Origin: Trebouxia sp. TZW2008 | Lineage: Eukaryota > Chlorophyta > Trebouxiophyceae > Trebouxiales > Trebouxiaceae | DNA length: 35,149 nt | Assembly: GCA_002118135.1 (NCBI GenBank) | Contig: BDIU01000430.1 | Location: 1-35,149 of the forward strand | Reading direction: 5' to 3' | Shown: piece after piece, positions 22,156-35,149 of the stretch | How positions within the stretch are numbered: the first letter of the stretch is position 1 | How the letters are laid out: every line of letters starts with the position of its first letter | Made by a program: the position numbers and the translations under genes | The notes under the pieces: generated by a model | Databases searched by the model: none | What the model saw: only the letters and a program-made list of their open reading frames with translations | Told to the model about the DNA's origin: nothing

Positions 22156-22625
22156 CTCACATGCAAAGTATGGCTGGTTGCCATGCGCTTGTCTCGGAAG
22201 GTTCCAGTTGTAGCGGTGGAGTGACATGGGGACAACACGCTTAGCCATTGGTGTGTCAGCGTGCGTGTTAATGTAGTGAGTGTGTGCAATGACCTGCATG
22301 ACAAGCATGTAGTCTGATCAGCAGATCACATGACGCCTGGACATATGGGTTTTTGCATTGTTTTCAGTTCCACACGTGCGATGTATGCAACATGTCAATC
22401 ACCATGTGTTTTCTAGGCTGCTGTCACAGACACCTAGCTTTCATGCGGGACGATGTGGTGCCTCTTTTTGGTGGTGATTGTTCATGTTCAGTTTGAGTGT
22501 ATGACTGACTACACCAGGGCTGTACAGCGCATGCAACATCTTTTGCGATCAAAAAGGTTCAGGATGAGCGGATGAGACAGATGAGCAGCATATGAAGTCT
22601 GAAGTGGATTTGTTGGCTCACTCAC

Positions 22626-22887
22626 TTGTTGGGCAATATTGCCAGTCAGATGGGGCTCCCAGTACCCCTGCCTACCCCTCAGCCACCACCCCGATCCTAG
22701 CCATTCAGGCATGAATGCAAACTGCTCCAGAGGCACCCTGTCTGCAGCAGCTGCATTGGATGCGTTTTCTGGGTCTGGCCAAATGGGCAGGTCAGGTGCA
22801 TCATTATACAGCTGATGTAGGAAGCCTGTGGAGAAGGGACCCCTGGTGGGTGGATACCACTGACCCCCCAGCTCTTCAGGCCAGCCC
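22626..22887 (-). CDS. Exon of an unrecognised protein, at the end of a five-copy ladder
   Basis: The exon lies between acceptor cacag (22888) and donor gtgagt. It reads GWPEELGGQWYPPTRGPFST, LYNDAPDLPIWPDPENASNA and FAFMPEWLGSGWWLRGRQGY, ending HLTGNIAQQ. It is rich in Trp, Pro and Gly and has clear coding character. I do not recognise the family. No CpG-rich patch lies between it and the glycosyltransferase gene at 24976-26392, so it may be a 3' exon of that gene. Confidence 0.5.
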
Positions 22888-23510
22888 CTGTGCACAAGGC
22901 ATAGTCAGGTGCATTGGTGGTGGTTTGTAGATCCGGTCAAATGAGCAGTTTGGGCGCATCAAAGTGCAGCTGATGTGAAAAGTCTTGAGGGACTCTGGGT
23001 GGGTCGGTACCACTGACCCCCCAGCTCTTTAGGCCAGCCCCTGTGATTAAGGCATAGTCATGTGCATTAGTGGAGATTTGTGGGTCCCGCCAAATGAGCA
23101 GTTTGGGTGCACCAATGTGCAGCTGATGTGGGCAGTTTGAGGGACCCTGGGAGGCTGGGTACCACTGACCCCCTAGCTCTTCAGGCCAGCCTCTGTGAAC
23201 AAGGCATACTCAGGTGCATTGACAGCGGTTTTTGGCTTTTCATAGTCTAAGTCTGGCAACATGGGCAGGTCAGGTGCCTCATTGTGTAACAGATGCAGGA
23301 AGTCTGAGGAGAAGGGACCCCTGGTTTGTGGGTACCACTGACCCATTAGCTCTTCAGGCCACCCCCTAAACAAAACACACATTGCCTAGACTGAGCAAAT
23401 GAGCAGGTCAGGGGCGACGTCTGTGACTGATGCAGGACGTCTGAGGAGAAGGGAACCCGGATGGACGGGTACCACTGACCCCTAGCTCTTCAGGTTCTTG
23501 TGAACAAGGT
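22888..23510 (-). repeat. Four acceptor-side copies of exon 22887-22626
   Basis: Units of about 150 bases each begin with an acag|(g/a)ggctggcctgaagagct head, upstream of the intact exon. The unit at 23382-23210 is still open (ELMGQWYPQTRGPFSSDFLH, then LLHNEAPDLPMLPD). The units starting near 23040 and 23190 have a stop or frameshift, and the outermost (23390-23510) has deletions. The exon's second half (MPEWLGSGWW) is not repeated. Confidence 0.85.
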
Positions 23511-24975
23511 AGATTGCAGAAATTGACTGGACAGGCAACATTTGTCCAAAGCAGAGATGCAGTTGATCTATGTTGGGCTTTTCATGGTGGTCAAGATCAG
23601 TCCAGCATTGCTCATGCAGCTAAGGGGATTTGACTCAAAGGTTCCCCTGATGTGGTAATGTCTGCGACATAGCACCGACGCCAGAATTATGCAAATGCCA
23701 AAATTTGTGACAATATGAGGTTTGGTGTGGTCTGTAGCTGAAGCTATATCTGTTGCAGCTAAGGGGATACAGCTTGAATTCTTGAGCAGTAATCTGTGCT
23801 TTCTTAACACATGTGACGGATGCTGTGACGCTTCAGTTTGTATGTATTTGCACAAAGCAGAGACGGGGACCATAAGCATGGACGTGGCAGTCAGCGGGAA
23901 AGACTCAGCTTATAGCAAATCTCCTGCAGATGACGTTGGACAGAACAGATGAACAGATTATCGCTTTTGCAGCAAAAAGGACATGATACCTTACTAGCAA
24001 GCATTTCTTGTGGTGATGGCACTGTAGTACCTGCAGTTGGGCATTCTGAGATGCAGAGACTTCAGCGACGTAGTGCTGCCGCCAGTCAAAAGCTGCCACT
24101 CCTCAGGGACTGCATGCTCTGCAATGCTCCATATATCATCATGCCTCAAATGCTGGTCCATCAGGGCATAAGCGCTTTGCCACTTTGGCACTGCTCTCAG
24201 TTCCTGCGCCATCATTTGAGCACTGATAGATGTTGATCTGTGTCCCATGACAAATCTGCACAGTATCATGCTCCCCAGCCAAGAAACAAATGCAGCTGAG
24301 ACTATTTCAAGCTGTGCTATGCCAATTTCTGGTCAGACTGATGATGCAATATTCAATTGTATATTGTTGATGTTGCAACACTGCTGCATGCTAAACCAAT
24401 GCGCGAAACAAGGGCTGGCGTGACAGTAGGGATCGCATGGCTCTAAAGCATGACAACAAGCAGATCTTGATTTCCTTGCACTGTTTGTCCCATCTGCTTG
24501 GTTGAGATGGAGCTGAATCCATCACGCCTGATACGGGTTATGTTAGGCTATGAGTTGGCAGACTTGGGCAGGTACACTGTATGTCCCTACAGATGTGCAA
24601 TGGTAGGCTAGGAGGTCTGTTTATGCGCTCATAGGTGAGACACATTGCAATGAACAGCTTGCAATCAAAGATAAACATTTCGAAACATGTATATAGCCTT
24701 GCAGAATTCAGCTGGAAGAATGTTACGACACACAAACGATGCAGCGCAAATTGTACCTCTGAAAGGCAGAACAGTTTGAAGAAACAGATTGGGCATACTG
24801 ATTGAAAAAGCCTTTGATGACTCAACAAGTACTGACTGCAAAATTTACCTCTGGAAGGCAGAAACAGGCCTCCCCAACCCCTGTTTTCATGATTCCTGTT
24901 GCTTTGGCAATCAGATTGGGCCTTTGAACAAAATTGAGTTTGGCAATCAGAGATCAAATGCATTGCTAAACATAC
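23511..24975. other. Mostly non-coding, with one candidate minus-strand exon
   Basis: The best coding-like stretch is minus strand 24266-24050 (RAVPKWQSAYALMDQHLRHD, then IWSIAEHAVPEEWQLL), followed by a possible donor cag|gtacta. An alternative frame ends DWRQHYVAEVSASQNAQLQ at the same donor. Neither frame joins neighbours with certainty. The rest shows only short repeats. Confidence 0.3.
24750..24880 (-). repeat. Two decayed donor-side copies of exon 25058-24976
   Basis: The exon end (tggttctgccttcctgag|gtatg) recurs as tgtttctgccttccagag|gtaaa near 24852 and as ctgttctgcctttcagag|gtaca near 24758. Both keep donor-like gt. Confidence 0.7.
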
Positions 24976-26392
24976 CTCAGGAAGGCAGAACCAGGCTTTG
25001 GGAAACAGCATATAGCCTGAAGCCATGTCTGCCAGCACATCACCATACGCATCCTGATCTGCGTACAGATCTCCTCAACGCCCTTGTTGCCTATAACACA
25101 CACACACACAAGCCCGTTGCTCACCCTGGTACAAAAGCTGCAGAGTCATGCATTTGCGATTGTGTCAGTTTGCGAGTTGTGCTGCATGATACGGCATGCT
25201 ACAGTCTGTTCATACAGCTGTGTTCATACAGCTGTGGTCATACAGCTGTGTTCATACAACGACTGTTCATACAGCTGAAAGTTTGATGTGGTTCTGTACC
25301 TGCAGTCTCCCAGTCATCATCAGCCCATCTATAAGGCCGCGCAACAACTTCAGAAAACATGAAGGCTGCAGGGCCGTCAGGGGCAGCCCCCTGCACGTAC
25401 AGCAGCCCCCCATTGGGGTCTACGGGGTTCTCAGCTTGATTGAGCACTGTGAAAGCGCTGAAGGGGGGATTGCTCAAGATACTTGTATGGGTCGTCCATG
25501 ATCATGACATCTGAGTCCATCAGCAACACATTGTAGCCTAGTCAAATAGACCTGCAGGCATAAGAGTGAGGTCAGACATGCTGAGATATTTGCCTGGTTG
25601 AGCACTGTGAAAGTGTTGAAGGTGGTTTGCTTCAGGTGCTTGTAGGGACCGTCCATGCTCATGACGTCTGTGTCTAGCAGCAGCACATTGTAGCCTAGCC
25701 TTATAGACCTGCAGGAGTAAGAGCCATGTCAGCTATGCTGGGCTACAATGTTATGCAGACAGGTTCACATACAGAAGGTATTTTGAGCTATCACAAGCTA
25801 GCACGCAAGCTAGCAATCATGTTTTGCAAGATGTCACAAGTCACTGGGTGCAATTGATGCAAGGGTAATGCATATGTAGCTGCAGGACATGCACTACCTT
25901 GCGAGGATGCGGTATCGCAAACTCCACACATAGAAGTTGCCTTGCAGATCCGCAGGATGTTTGTGCGTGCTCCACGCGCAGCCAATTTTGGGCACCACAG
26001 GGGTGATCAAATTGCACACAGCCTTGCTGTGGCTGAGCAGCAAGATGTTTTCAAGTCCCAGCTGATTCAGGGAATCAGCTGCTTGGAGAAAGCCATCTAG
26101 TCTTTTGAGGTCCGTCACCATGATGATGACTTCCTGCTTATAGCTTCGCAAGTGGAGCGCTCTATGCAGCTCTTCGCCTGTACCAGTCACCTTCGTGTTG
26201 CAAGGTGGGGTGATGTTTGTGGCGCTGCTGCAGGCATCGCTTACTTTGGTACAGGTCTCCCACGAACGGTTTAAGCTTGCCCGAATTGCAATATCCGCTG
26301 GTCTTACATGCGCGCTGCGCGGCTCCGATGGGGCCCAAGAGCGCAAAAGCCAACAGCCGGGCCAGCCGTGCGCGCGGCACGCTGCGCGACAT
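24976..26392 (-). CDS. GT77-like (Nucleotid_trans) Golgi glycosyltransferase, 3' end unresolved
   Basis: Exons in coding order: 26392-26245, 26177-25898 (67-base intron before it), 25708-25594 (GC donor cag|gcaaat), 25429-25300 and 25058-24976; all in phase, 252 residues so far. The start MSRSVPRARLARLLAFALLG is Arg-rich followed by a hydrophobic segment, a typical type II signal anchor. The catalytic fold follows: EVIIMVTDLKRLDGFLQAAD, NILLLSHSKAVC, RSIRLGYNVLLLDTDVMSMD with the DTD (DxD) nucleotide-sugar/metal site, DPNGGLLYVQGAAPDGPAAF, and DQDAYGDVLADM. These are hallmarks of PF03407 plant/algal transferases (arabinosyl-, xylosyl-, galactosyltransferases of cell wall or glycoproteins). 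Donor and acceptor sugars cannot be read from sequence. A damaged duplicate of the DxD exon lies inside the intron 25593-25430. Downstream exons were not resolved; segments at 20.6-24.3 kb are candidates. Confidence 0.8.
25197..25276. repeat. 15-bp tandem repeat (gttcatacagctgtg) with nearby (CA)n
   Basis: Five imperfect copies of gttcatacagctgtg follow a short (ca)7 run at 25099-25112, in the intron between the last two resolved glycosyltransferase exons. Confidence 0.85.
25430..25549 (-). repeat. Disabled duplicate of the DxD exon
   Basis: It repeats exon 25708-25594 with its acceptor. It reads GYNVLLMDSDVMIMDDPYKY, but has TGA just before LGYNV (ATT TGA CTA) and a run of six C that shifts the frame relative to the following PFSAFTVLNQ. 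The neighbouring exons join in phase if this copy is removed as a GC-AG intron ending at ctgag|aacccc. Confidence 0.7.
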
Positions 26393-26460
26393 ACCCGATT
26401 GTCCGAGTGATCGACACGGCGTGGCGGATGAACACCGCAGCGCATCTGAGCTTCCGACAA
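26285..26460. promoter_or_regulatory. CpG-rich patch, likely bidirectional promoter
   Basis: This is the densest CG cluster of the window (gccgtgcgcgcggcacgctg, tcgacacggcgtggcgg). It overlaps the first exon of the glycosyltransferase (-) and lies just upstream of the ORF at 26526 (+). Confidence 0.5.
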
Positions 26461-26525
26461 GAAGTCTGCTGCTGCTACACGCATAGTCCTTTTGCACCTC
26501 TTTCGAAGAAAACCGGCAACTGGAG

Positions 26526-26846
26526 ATGCTTCTTGGAATGGCTGAGGCAGTTGGACGGCTTGTCGCCAGGCGTTACGGTCAGCTGGCTGGCGGATGCATG
26601 CAGGAGTTTCATCACTGGCTTGAAAGGTATCAACCTTCAACTATTACTGCAACCCTCAGTATCTTATCAGCAGCCATTGCTGAGCAAACCCAGGCGCCAC
26701 AGCACCAGAAGTATTTTAGGTGCATGCAAAAGCATCACTTGCTTGTCAGGAAAGAACAGCAGTACATGAAGTATGACAAGGCGCTGAACAGACTGCTTAG
26801 TCCAGCCTGGCAGGTGCTGGCAATGCCGCTCTGCGCCGGCTCGTAG
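26526..26846 (+). CDS. Small hypothetical protein, 106 residues
   Basis: A single open frame starts MLLGMAEAVGRLVARRYGQL (a second Met at residue 5 is an alternative start) and ends VLAMPLCAGS. It is mostly helical and mildly basic (KHHLLVRKEQQYMKYDKALN), with no recognised domain. A donor-like cag|gtgctgg at about 26812 could end a first exon instead. Its position just past the CpG patch favours a real divergent transcript. Confidence 0.4.
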   Translation: MLLGMAEAVGRLVARRYGQLAGGCMQEFHHWLERYQPSTITATLSILSAAIAEQTQAPQHQKYFRCMQKHHLLVRKEQQYMKYDKALNRLLSPAWQVLAMPLCAGS

Positions 26847-27267
26847 AGGAACATTTGCAAGCTATTGTCATCTTCAAGACGCCAAACAGTCAGGAGTGAA
26901 CGACTTACTGTTTCAGCTTCTTATTGGACGTCGGTTCTGCATCTGTGTATGGACCTGAAGTCAAGGTGCAGTGTAACCTGTTCGATTGATTGTAAACAAC
27001 ACCATTGCAGACAATCAGGACAGGCAGAATGCCAGTACATCGCAGCATCGCAGGGTGAATGGTGATGTACTGTACTGTGCTGAGTTTGTACTATTAGTGA
27101 CTTGATGTGTCCTGCGAGAAACCCTAGAAACAGAACAAAGGTGAACAGTAGTGGCTTTTGCCTGGAAGCTTTGTCACAAATGAGCCAACACATCAAAAGC
27201 CTCCGTACCCAAAAGTCAGCTTGCATTCTGAAACTGACACTCAACACACCACCACACAATTGCACAA

Positions 27268-30221
27268 TCAGATTAGCAAGTCATAGGAGTTTCTTGGGAA
27301 AGCATTAGCTGCTGCTTGATTTGAAGCAGCCGGCTGTTCTGGGCCTCTCAAAGGGACATGCTGTGTCAAATTGTCCAGTGTGAGCGTCTTGAGATATTTG
27401 TCTACTTGTTGCCAGTTTAGAGCATGCTGCATATCACCGATGTCATTTCCGTTTAGGTATTGCTCGATGGGTGGTTGCTTGCGCTGTGTGGCAAGCACTT
27501 CTAGCAGCTTGTGTTTGGCTGCAATCCATGGGTAGGAGTACACAATAGCTATCGCATGTTGTTTGCATGTGTGGATCTGCACAGCACACAAGCGCTATCA
27601 GCCATTGCATGAGCAAGTCCATTGTGCAGTACTCAATAAGTGCTTGCACTGTGTGGCAGACACTTCAAGCAGCTTGTGCTTGGCCGCTATCCATGGGTAG
27701 GAGTTCTCAGTAGCTACTGCATGCCGTTTGCATGTGTGAAACTGCAAATGCATTGACATTGTCAGCACTGTAAGACGTGAGCAAGCGGATATCATGCCTT
27801 GCACCCAACATGCAACATCTATTCGATGTGACAGATACTCGTAGCAGGGCACATGTTGGAAGCAGCACATACAGCAACCAGTGTTTGCAAGTACCTGTAT
27901 ACCTTACTGGGCTTTGGGAGTGTGCAATGCATGCTGGGTCTGACAGCAGCCATTCAAAACGCTATGTAGAAGGCCATCGTACAGATGCTGTCAAGACAGC
28001 TTAAGATAGGGCTACATGTCGTCAAACTGTGCACTGTGCTTGGGGAAGCCTTCTGATTGCACATTGCCCCTCAGGCTTGATTCTGAAAATCCATGCTTGG
28101 TGTGCACAAGTTGGTTGAGATAATCTTGCACAAGCACAGCTTCTTACCCCTCTGAAGAACGTTGAAGCAAACTGCATATAGGTTCTGTACTCGGCGAGTC
28201 CGTTAGCTCGCAGCTGTTTAGCTATATCAGCACTGCCTCCTTGACTTTGCTGCGCCCATAGTTCCTGTGTGTCTGTATTCACCCTAGTCAGAAGCCTTTT
28301 GCGTTCACGTAGCAACTGACCAATCTGGCCGTAAAACAGGCGCCGCAGATGCATCAGGTCAAGCTGCTGAGCTTCTGTCAGGTCAATGGCTGCCTGCAAG
28401 TCACGTGCAACAGGGCTGAGCACAGAGATCTTGATTGCAGAATGTCTTTGTGGCAGCACCACAACTGTATGTCAGGAGTGGCAGGTGCATTTTCATGCTT
28501 CTGAGTTGTTCATGTGCATTGCATGAGGGATGAGGTGCTGATGCAAGATCAGTCCTCATACAGCTGGCTCTCACTTGTATGCTCTGTCATCGTTGCATGC
28601 AGAGACGATGAAACAAACAAAGTGTCAGCAGAAAATGCGTTGCATAGGCTATTGTTCAGGTCGTGCAACAGCCAATGTTCCAAGCATGTACTGCAAAGTC
28701 ACGTAAGTGCATGTGCATGTTCATGTCTACACGAAAGAGCAGATAACCCACCAGCATCTCAGTGTAAAAGGCATCACTCAAGTGTGAGTTCCCTTCTCCA
28801 GCTACGCCATCCAGTCTGAGGCCATGAAAGGAGGAAAAGCTTTTGGGGTTTGCCATGGCTAAACACATCAGCAGGACATTGCTTTCAATGGTGTATTGTC
28901 GCAAGTCTGCTTCAGCTGCAGTGCGGTGTGTGTTGGTAGCAATGTCAAGCAGACATTGACCAAGCTTGCGTGCATACACCTGAGCAAAACACACAAGATG
29001 GTCAGACAGTCGCAGAGTCTCGTCAATATGGAAGGTAGCATGAGGCATAACAAATTATGGCACGTCAGCTGCAAATGTCAGCAAATGCAATGGCAGCAGA
29101 TGCAGCGAGGGCACTCTAGCCACATGCTTCAGCTTTATGGTGTTTGTCTTCCACACCTGCATCACGGTGTATACCATTGCCTGGAAGGTTGAAAGGCGTG
29201 CAGTGGTAAGCTAATCCCAAGCAGCAGCACGCTCAATGATAGTTGGATAGTCAATCAAGCTGCAACTTTGTATGAAAGTCTGATGCATGAGCGAAAAGGG
29301 TTGTTGATGCCAGGCAGTCCCACAGCACAATAAGTTGAGATGCTGCAGAAAACTTACTGTGTGTACTCTTGCAAGCTCTTCAAAAGAAATTGTGCTGACC
29401 TCCTTGATAGTCATTGAGCGGTCATTGTATGCAGACAGCCTTATCAAAGGATCTCTGTCTGTACGTGTTGCGAATTCACGAAGGCCGAGGTCTTCCTGCA
29501 GGTTGCAGACTTGTTTGCATACATGGTTTGAAACGCTGTTCGCAATCAGTTATTCAGGCAACCAAGTATTTTAAGTTGCCTGCAATACAGTGACAAGCAA
29601 CGTTCAGGAAAGGCTACAAAGAAAGCAAGCTCTACCTGCCAGATATCAGCCGTGTTGGGAGTTTGTACAACAGCACTGCCAGGCATTGGCATCTGATGAA
29701 TCCTTGCGACCTGCTCAAGCAAAGAGTTTCTGGCTTCAAGCTGCTGCTGGTGACTCTTCAGGTCTCTAAGCTGGGCTGTGACGTGTGCCAGCTGTGCTTC
29801 TGTGTCCCTTGTGTGTTCCTGAGAAATCAGCTCAGAAGATGGTTGAGTGCAGATCACTATGCTTGCAAAGGTCTGGGCAAACCCTGCCTTTGATCAGAAT
29901 TACCTTCCTTCGTTTTCTCGCCCGTGCCTGAGCCAAGCGGTTGTTCTGCAATTTGCGCTGCTCAGGTGTTGCGCTATTGCTCAAACCAAGTTCAAGCACA
30001 GTTGGATCGCTGCCTGCTGGGATGGGGTGGTCTTCCTGAGCACTAGAATCTGCAGGTGTGTTGTGTGAAATTTGCCACGGCAGATCCTCTATGCCGTTCT
30101 GGTTGCCACACTCGAAGTCGAAAGGCATATCTTGCAGGAAGTCATCTGTCAGGTCCCAGTCTGGAATTTCTGAAGAGATGCCTTGCTCAACGAGCCGTGC
30201 AGCCTCTTTATTGGGCGCCAT
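27268..30221 (-). CDS. bZIP transcription factor, complete six-exon gene
   Basis: Exons in coding order: 30221-29904 (ATG), 29818-29636, 29495-29358, 28979-28752, 28429-28148, 27576-27268 (stop). All joins are phase 0; 485 residues. The N-terminus is acidic (DWDLTDDFLQDMPFDFE), a possible activation region. Residues about 88-106 are the basic region, RKLQNNRLAQARARKRRK, with the N-x7-R pattern, split from the leucine zipper (QLAHVTAQLRDLKSHQQQLE) by an intron. The later exons hold a helical domain (LTEAQQLDLMHLRRLFYGQI, LLRERKRLLTRV) like that seen C-terminal to the zipper in many green-algal bZIP proteins. Nuclear DNA-binding regulator; target site and signal unknown. Confidence 0.88.
27600..27741 (-). 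repeat. Acceptor-side copy of the last bZIP exon, still open
   Basis: After an acceptor (tttgcag) it reads FHTCKRHAVATENSYPWIAA, then KHKLLEVSATQCK, against IHTCKQHAIAIVYSYPWIAA, then KHKLLEVLATQRK in the real last exon. It then runs to a stop within about 15 codons and has no donor. If spliced in as a terminal exon it would give a shorter C-terminus. Confidence 0.8.
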
Positions 30222-30427
30222 TTATTATGCCGGTAACGATTAACTCGGCGATCTGCAGCGAGGAATGCTCCACTGCAGCGGTCTGTTCAACAGCAGAAGC
30301 AGCACAATATTAATTGGAGCCTTGAAAGGCAATCAACGTTCAAATTTTGTGCATCCATCTAGCTACTCTGAGTCTCCAATGAGGAAGAAGAGCTGTTCTG
30401 TTTGCGGATGCCTGGGTTGTCTGGCCA

Positions 30428-30674
30428 TCAATTGCAGAATTGTTGTATGAACTTGGCAACTTGTGCATCTATGCATGTACTCCACTGGTCGGAGACTGCT
30501 GCCATTGCATGACGGTCTTGAAGCAAGCAAGTGATTTGCGTGAGCCAGCAACATATTTGTACATTCACTGAAGGACCGTGCAGCAGCAGGTCCAATCTTG
30601 TCAAGGTCATTTACATGGCAAAATAATTTGAGCTTGACGATTTGACCAAATGGATCATTGAGCTGCAGTTGCAC
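30428..30674 (-). other. Possible broken gene or exon
   Basis: Two overlapping minus-strand frames look coding: LNDPFGQIVKLKLFCHVNDL, then DKIGPAAARSFSECTNML in one, and DRHAMAAVSDQWSTCIDAQV, then AKFIQQFCN and a stop in the other. They can be joined only by a frameshift near 30520, as no GT-AG intron fits. Either a pseudogene fragment or chance. Confidence 0.25.
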
Positions 30675-30739
30675 GGACTCACAGACATGGCCATGTTGGC
30701 TGGTCTTGACAATGTTGACATTGACATGTTCTCAACATG

Positions 30740-30990
30740 TCCAAGACAATGGCTGACGTCGCGACCAGGTCAAGCAAGGCCGTCATATAGAGTCGGTCGC
30801 GCGGCAACTTGTAAAGGATGACGCTTGCTAACAAGTTATCGTGTTGTCAGCACGTTGCGCAAGTAGCACGATCTGTCGCTTATGGTCGCTCGCGCTTGCT
30901 GCTGTCGCCGCAACCTATGACGGGTGCTCAATGCGCAAGGCAGGTCTTGAGAAGCCGTTCCTCATGTGCAGCGAAGTTGGTTGCGTTACG
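30740..30990 (+). promoter_or_regulatory. CpG-rich patch, likely 5' end of the TyrRS gene
   Basis: Dense CG (tgacgtcgcgaccagg, agtcggtcgcgcggcaac, cgctcgcgcttgctgctgtc) upstream of the tyrosyl-tRNA synthetase exons. A frame here begins MTLANKLSCCQHVAQVARSV and is Arg/Ser-rich like an organelle transit peptide, but its splice to exon 31460 was not resolved. Confidence 0.5.
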
Positions 30991-31459
30991 CTGCACACTA
31001 TTGACCATTCAAGGCGGCATGTACATCTATAAAACAGAAATGTCTGCCACACAGGAGAAGGCTGTCCATCTGGAAGTTGCCGGATCACAGTGTCTACCAA
31101 AGAGCTGCACAAGGATGCAGAATATGCACAGTTGCAGCAACAGCTGTGGCAAGCTCAGACAAGGTGCAGAGCAAGACAGGTACATAACAAATTGTGTGCA
31201 TTGAATCAGACTGTCTATTGCTTGAAACTCACTCGCCATTGCTTGCCACGCACATGCATCTTGATGCACTCTATGGCATGTAAAGTTCATTCTTGCTGTA
31301 AGGATGCTTGATGTCAGGACATCTCGTTATCAGAGCGTTGGGAACCAAGCATTGCGCTCTGACTGCAATGACACCTCCAAGTACAGGCAGTTCGTTATAA
31401 GGACAGCTTTTTTGGTAACCAAAGCAGTCATTGCAAAGTGAAACCACTGTACAGGGCAG

Positions 31460-34877
<3,418 letters not shown>

Positions 34878-35149
34878 GTACAATGTACTCTGACTTTGTA
34901 TCAGCTGGGCCAGTTGCTTCTGCCACGGTTGCCCTGTATGAAGCTTTTTTTGACCTTGATCATGTTACTGTCACAGGTTCCAGCACATGTCCTAGGTGCC
35001 TGCGTAAACATAGCTTGCCGGGCTGGTTTGACATGCTTCATTCTGTGGAGTCTTCTGCTGCTGCAACCCACAATTGATGCTGAAAATATGCCCAAATGCA
35101 CAGTGAGTTGCAAATGCTGAGCATCAGCGCAACCTGCCAAATCAGTCAC

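Noticed and set aside
25084..25278. His/Thr- and Ser/Tyr-rich ORFs near 25.1-25.3 kb
   Set aside because: Produced by the (CA)n and 15-bp repeats within an intron.
26162..26640. A 248-codon open frame as the first glycosyltransferase exon without intron
   Set aside because: Its upstream part has no signal anchor; a 67-base intron (26178-26244) links the signal-anchor frame to the catalytic frame in phase and explains the CpG-rich start better.

Overview
The window looks like nuclear DNA of a green alga (Viridiplantae, probably chlorophyte; species not identifiable by eye). Coding sequence is broken into many short exons by GT-AG introns plus some GC-AG introns. The proteins include a plant HAT3.1-like PHD protein, a GT77-like cell-wall-type glycosyltransferase, an alga-style bZIP factor and an organelle-type tyrosyl-tRNA synthetase. 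No operons, insertion sequences, CRISPR arrays, rRNA or tRNA genes were seen. CpG is scarce and TpG/CpA (tgca, catg) abundant, except for a few short CpG-rich patches near 7.8, 20.0, 26.35 and 30.85 kb that fit gene 5' ends.

Layout: (1) 1-4364 (+), 3' part of a MYCBP2/Highwire-type RING E3 ligase, open at the left edge. (2) 5453-7625 (-), a complete four-exon gene for an unrecognised 422-residue coiled-coil protein. (3) 8558-19603 or beyond (-), a 16-exon gene for an AT-hook/PHD chromatin protein of the HAT3.1/PRH type that ends without a homeodomain. (4) 20.1-24.3 kb (-), several coding-like segments I could not join; they may be the 3' end of gene 5 or a separate gene. (5) 24976-26392 (-), a GT77-like glycosyltransferase. 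(6) 26526-26846 (+), a small ORF on the other side of the same CpG island. (7) 27268-30221 (-), a six-exon bZIP transcription factor. (8) about 31 kb to the right edge (+), tyrosyl-tRNA synthetase, cut at its last exon(s). Exon joins were chosen by splice sites and codon phase; in genes 1, 2, 3, 5, 7 and 8 every listed join keeps the reading frame.

The most striking feature is shared by almost all genes. Beside a working exon lie one to four decayed tandem copies of one END of that exon together with its splice site. Copies on the upstream side carry the acceptor plus the exon head; copies on the downstream side carry the exon tail plus the donor. The copies have stops, frameshifts or lost sites, while the copy nearest the exon interior stays intact. 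This looks like repeated short tandem duplication across exon-intron boundaries that splicing hides, so exon ends are turned into intron. A second notable structure is a roughly 455-bp-arm, nearly perfect inverted repeat (17479-18403), coding-like on both strands, inside an intron of the PHD gene.
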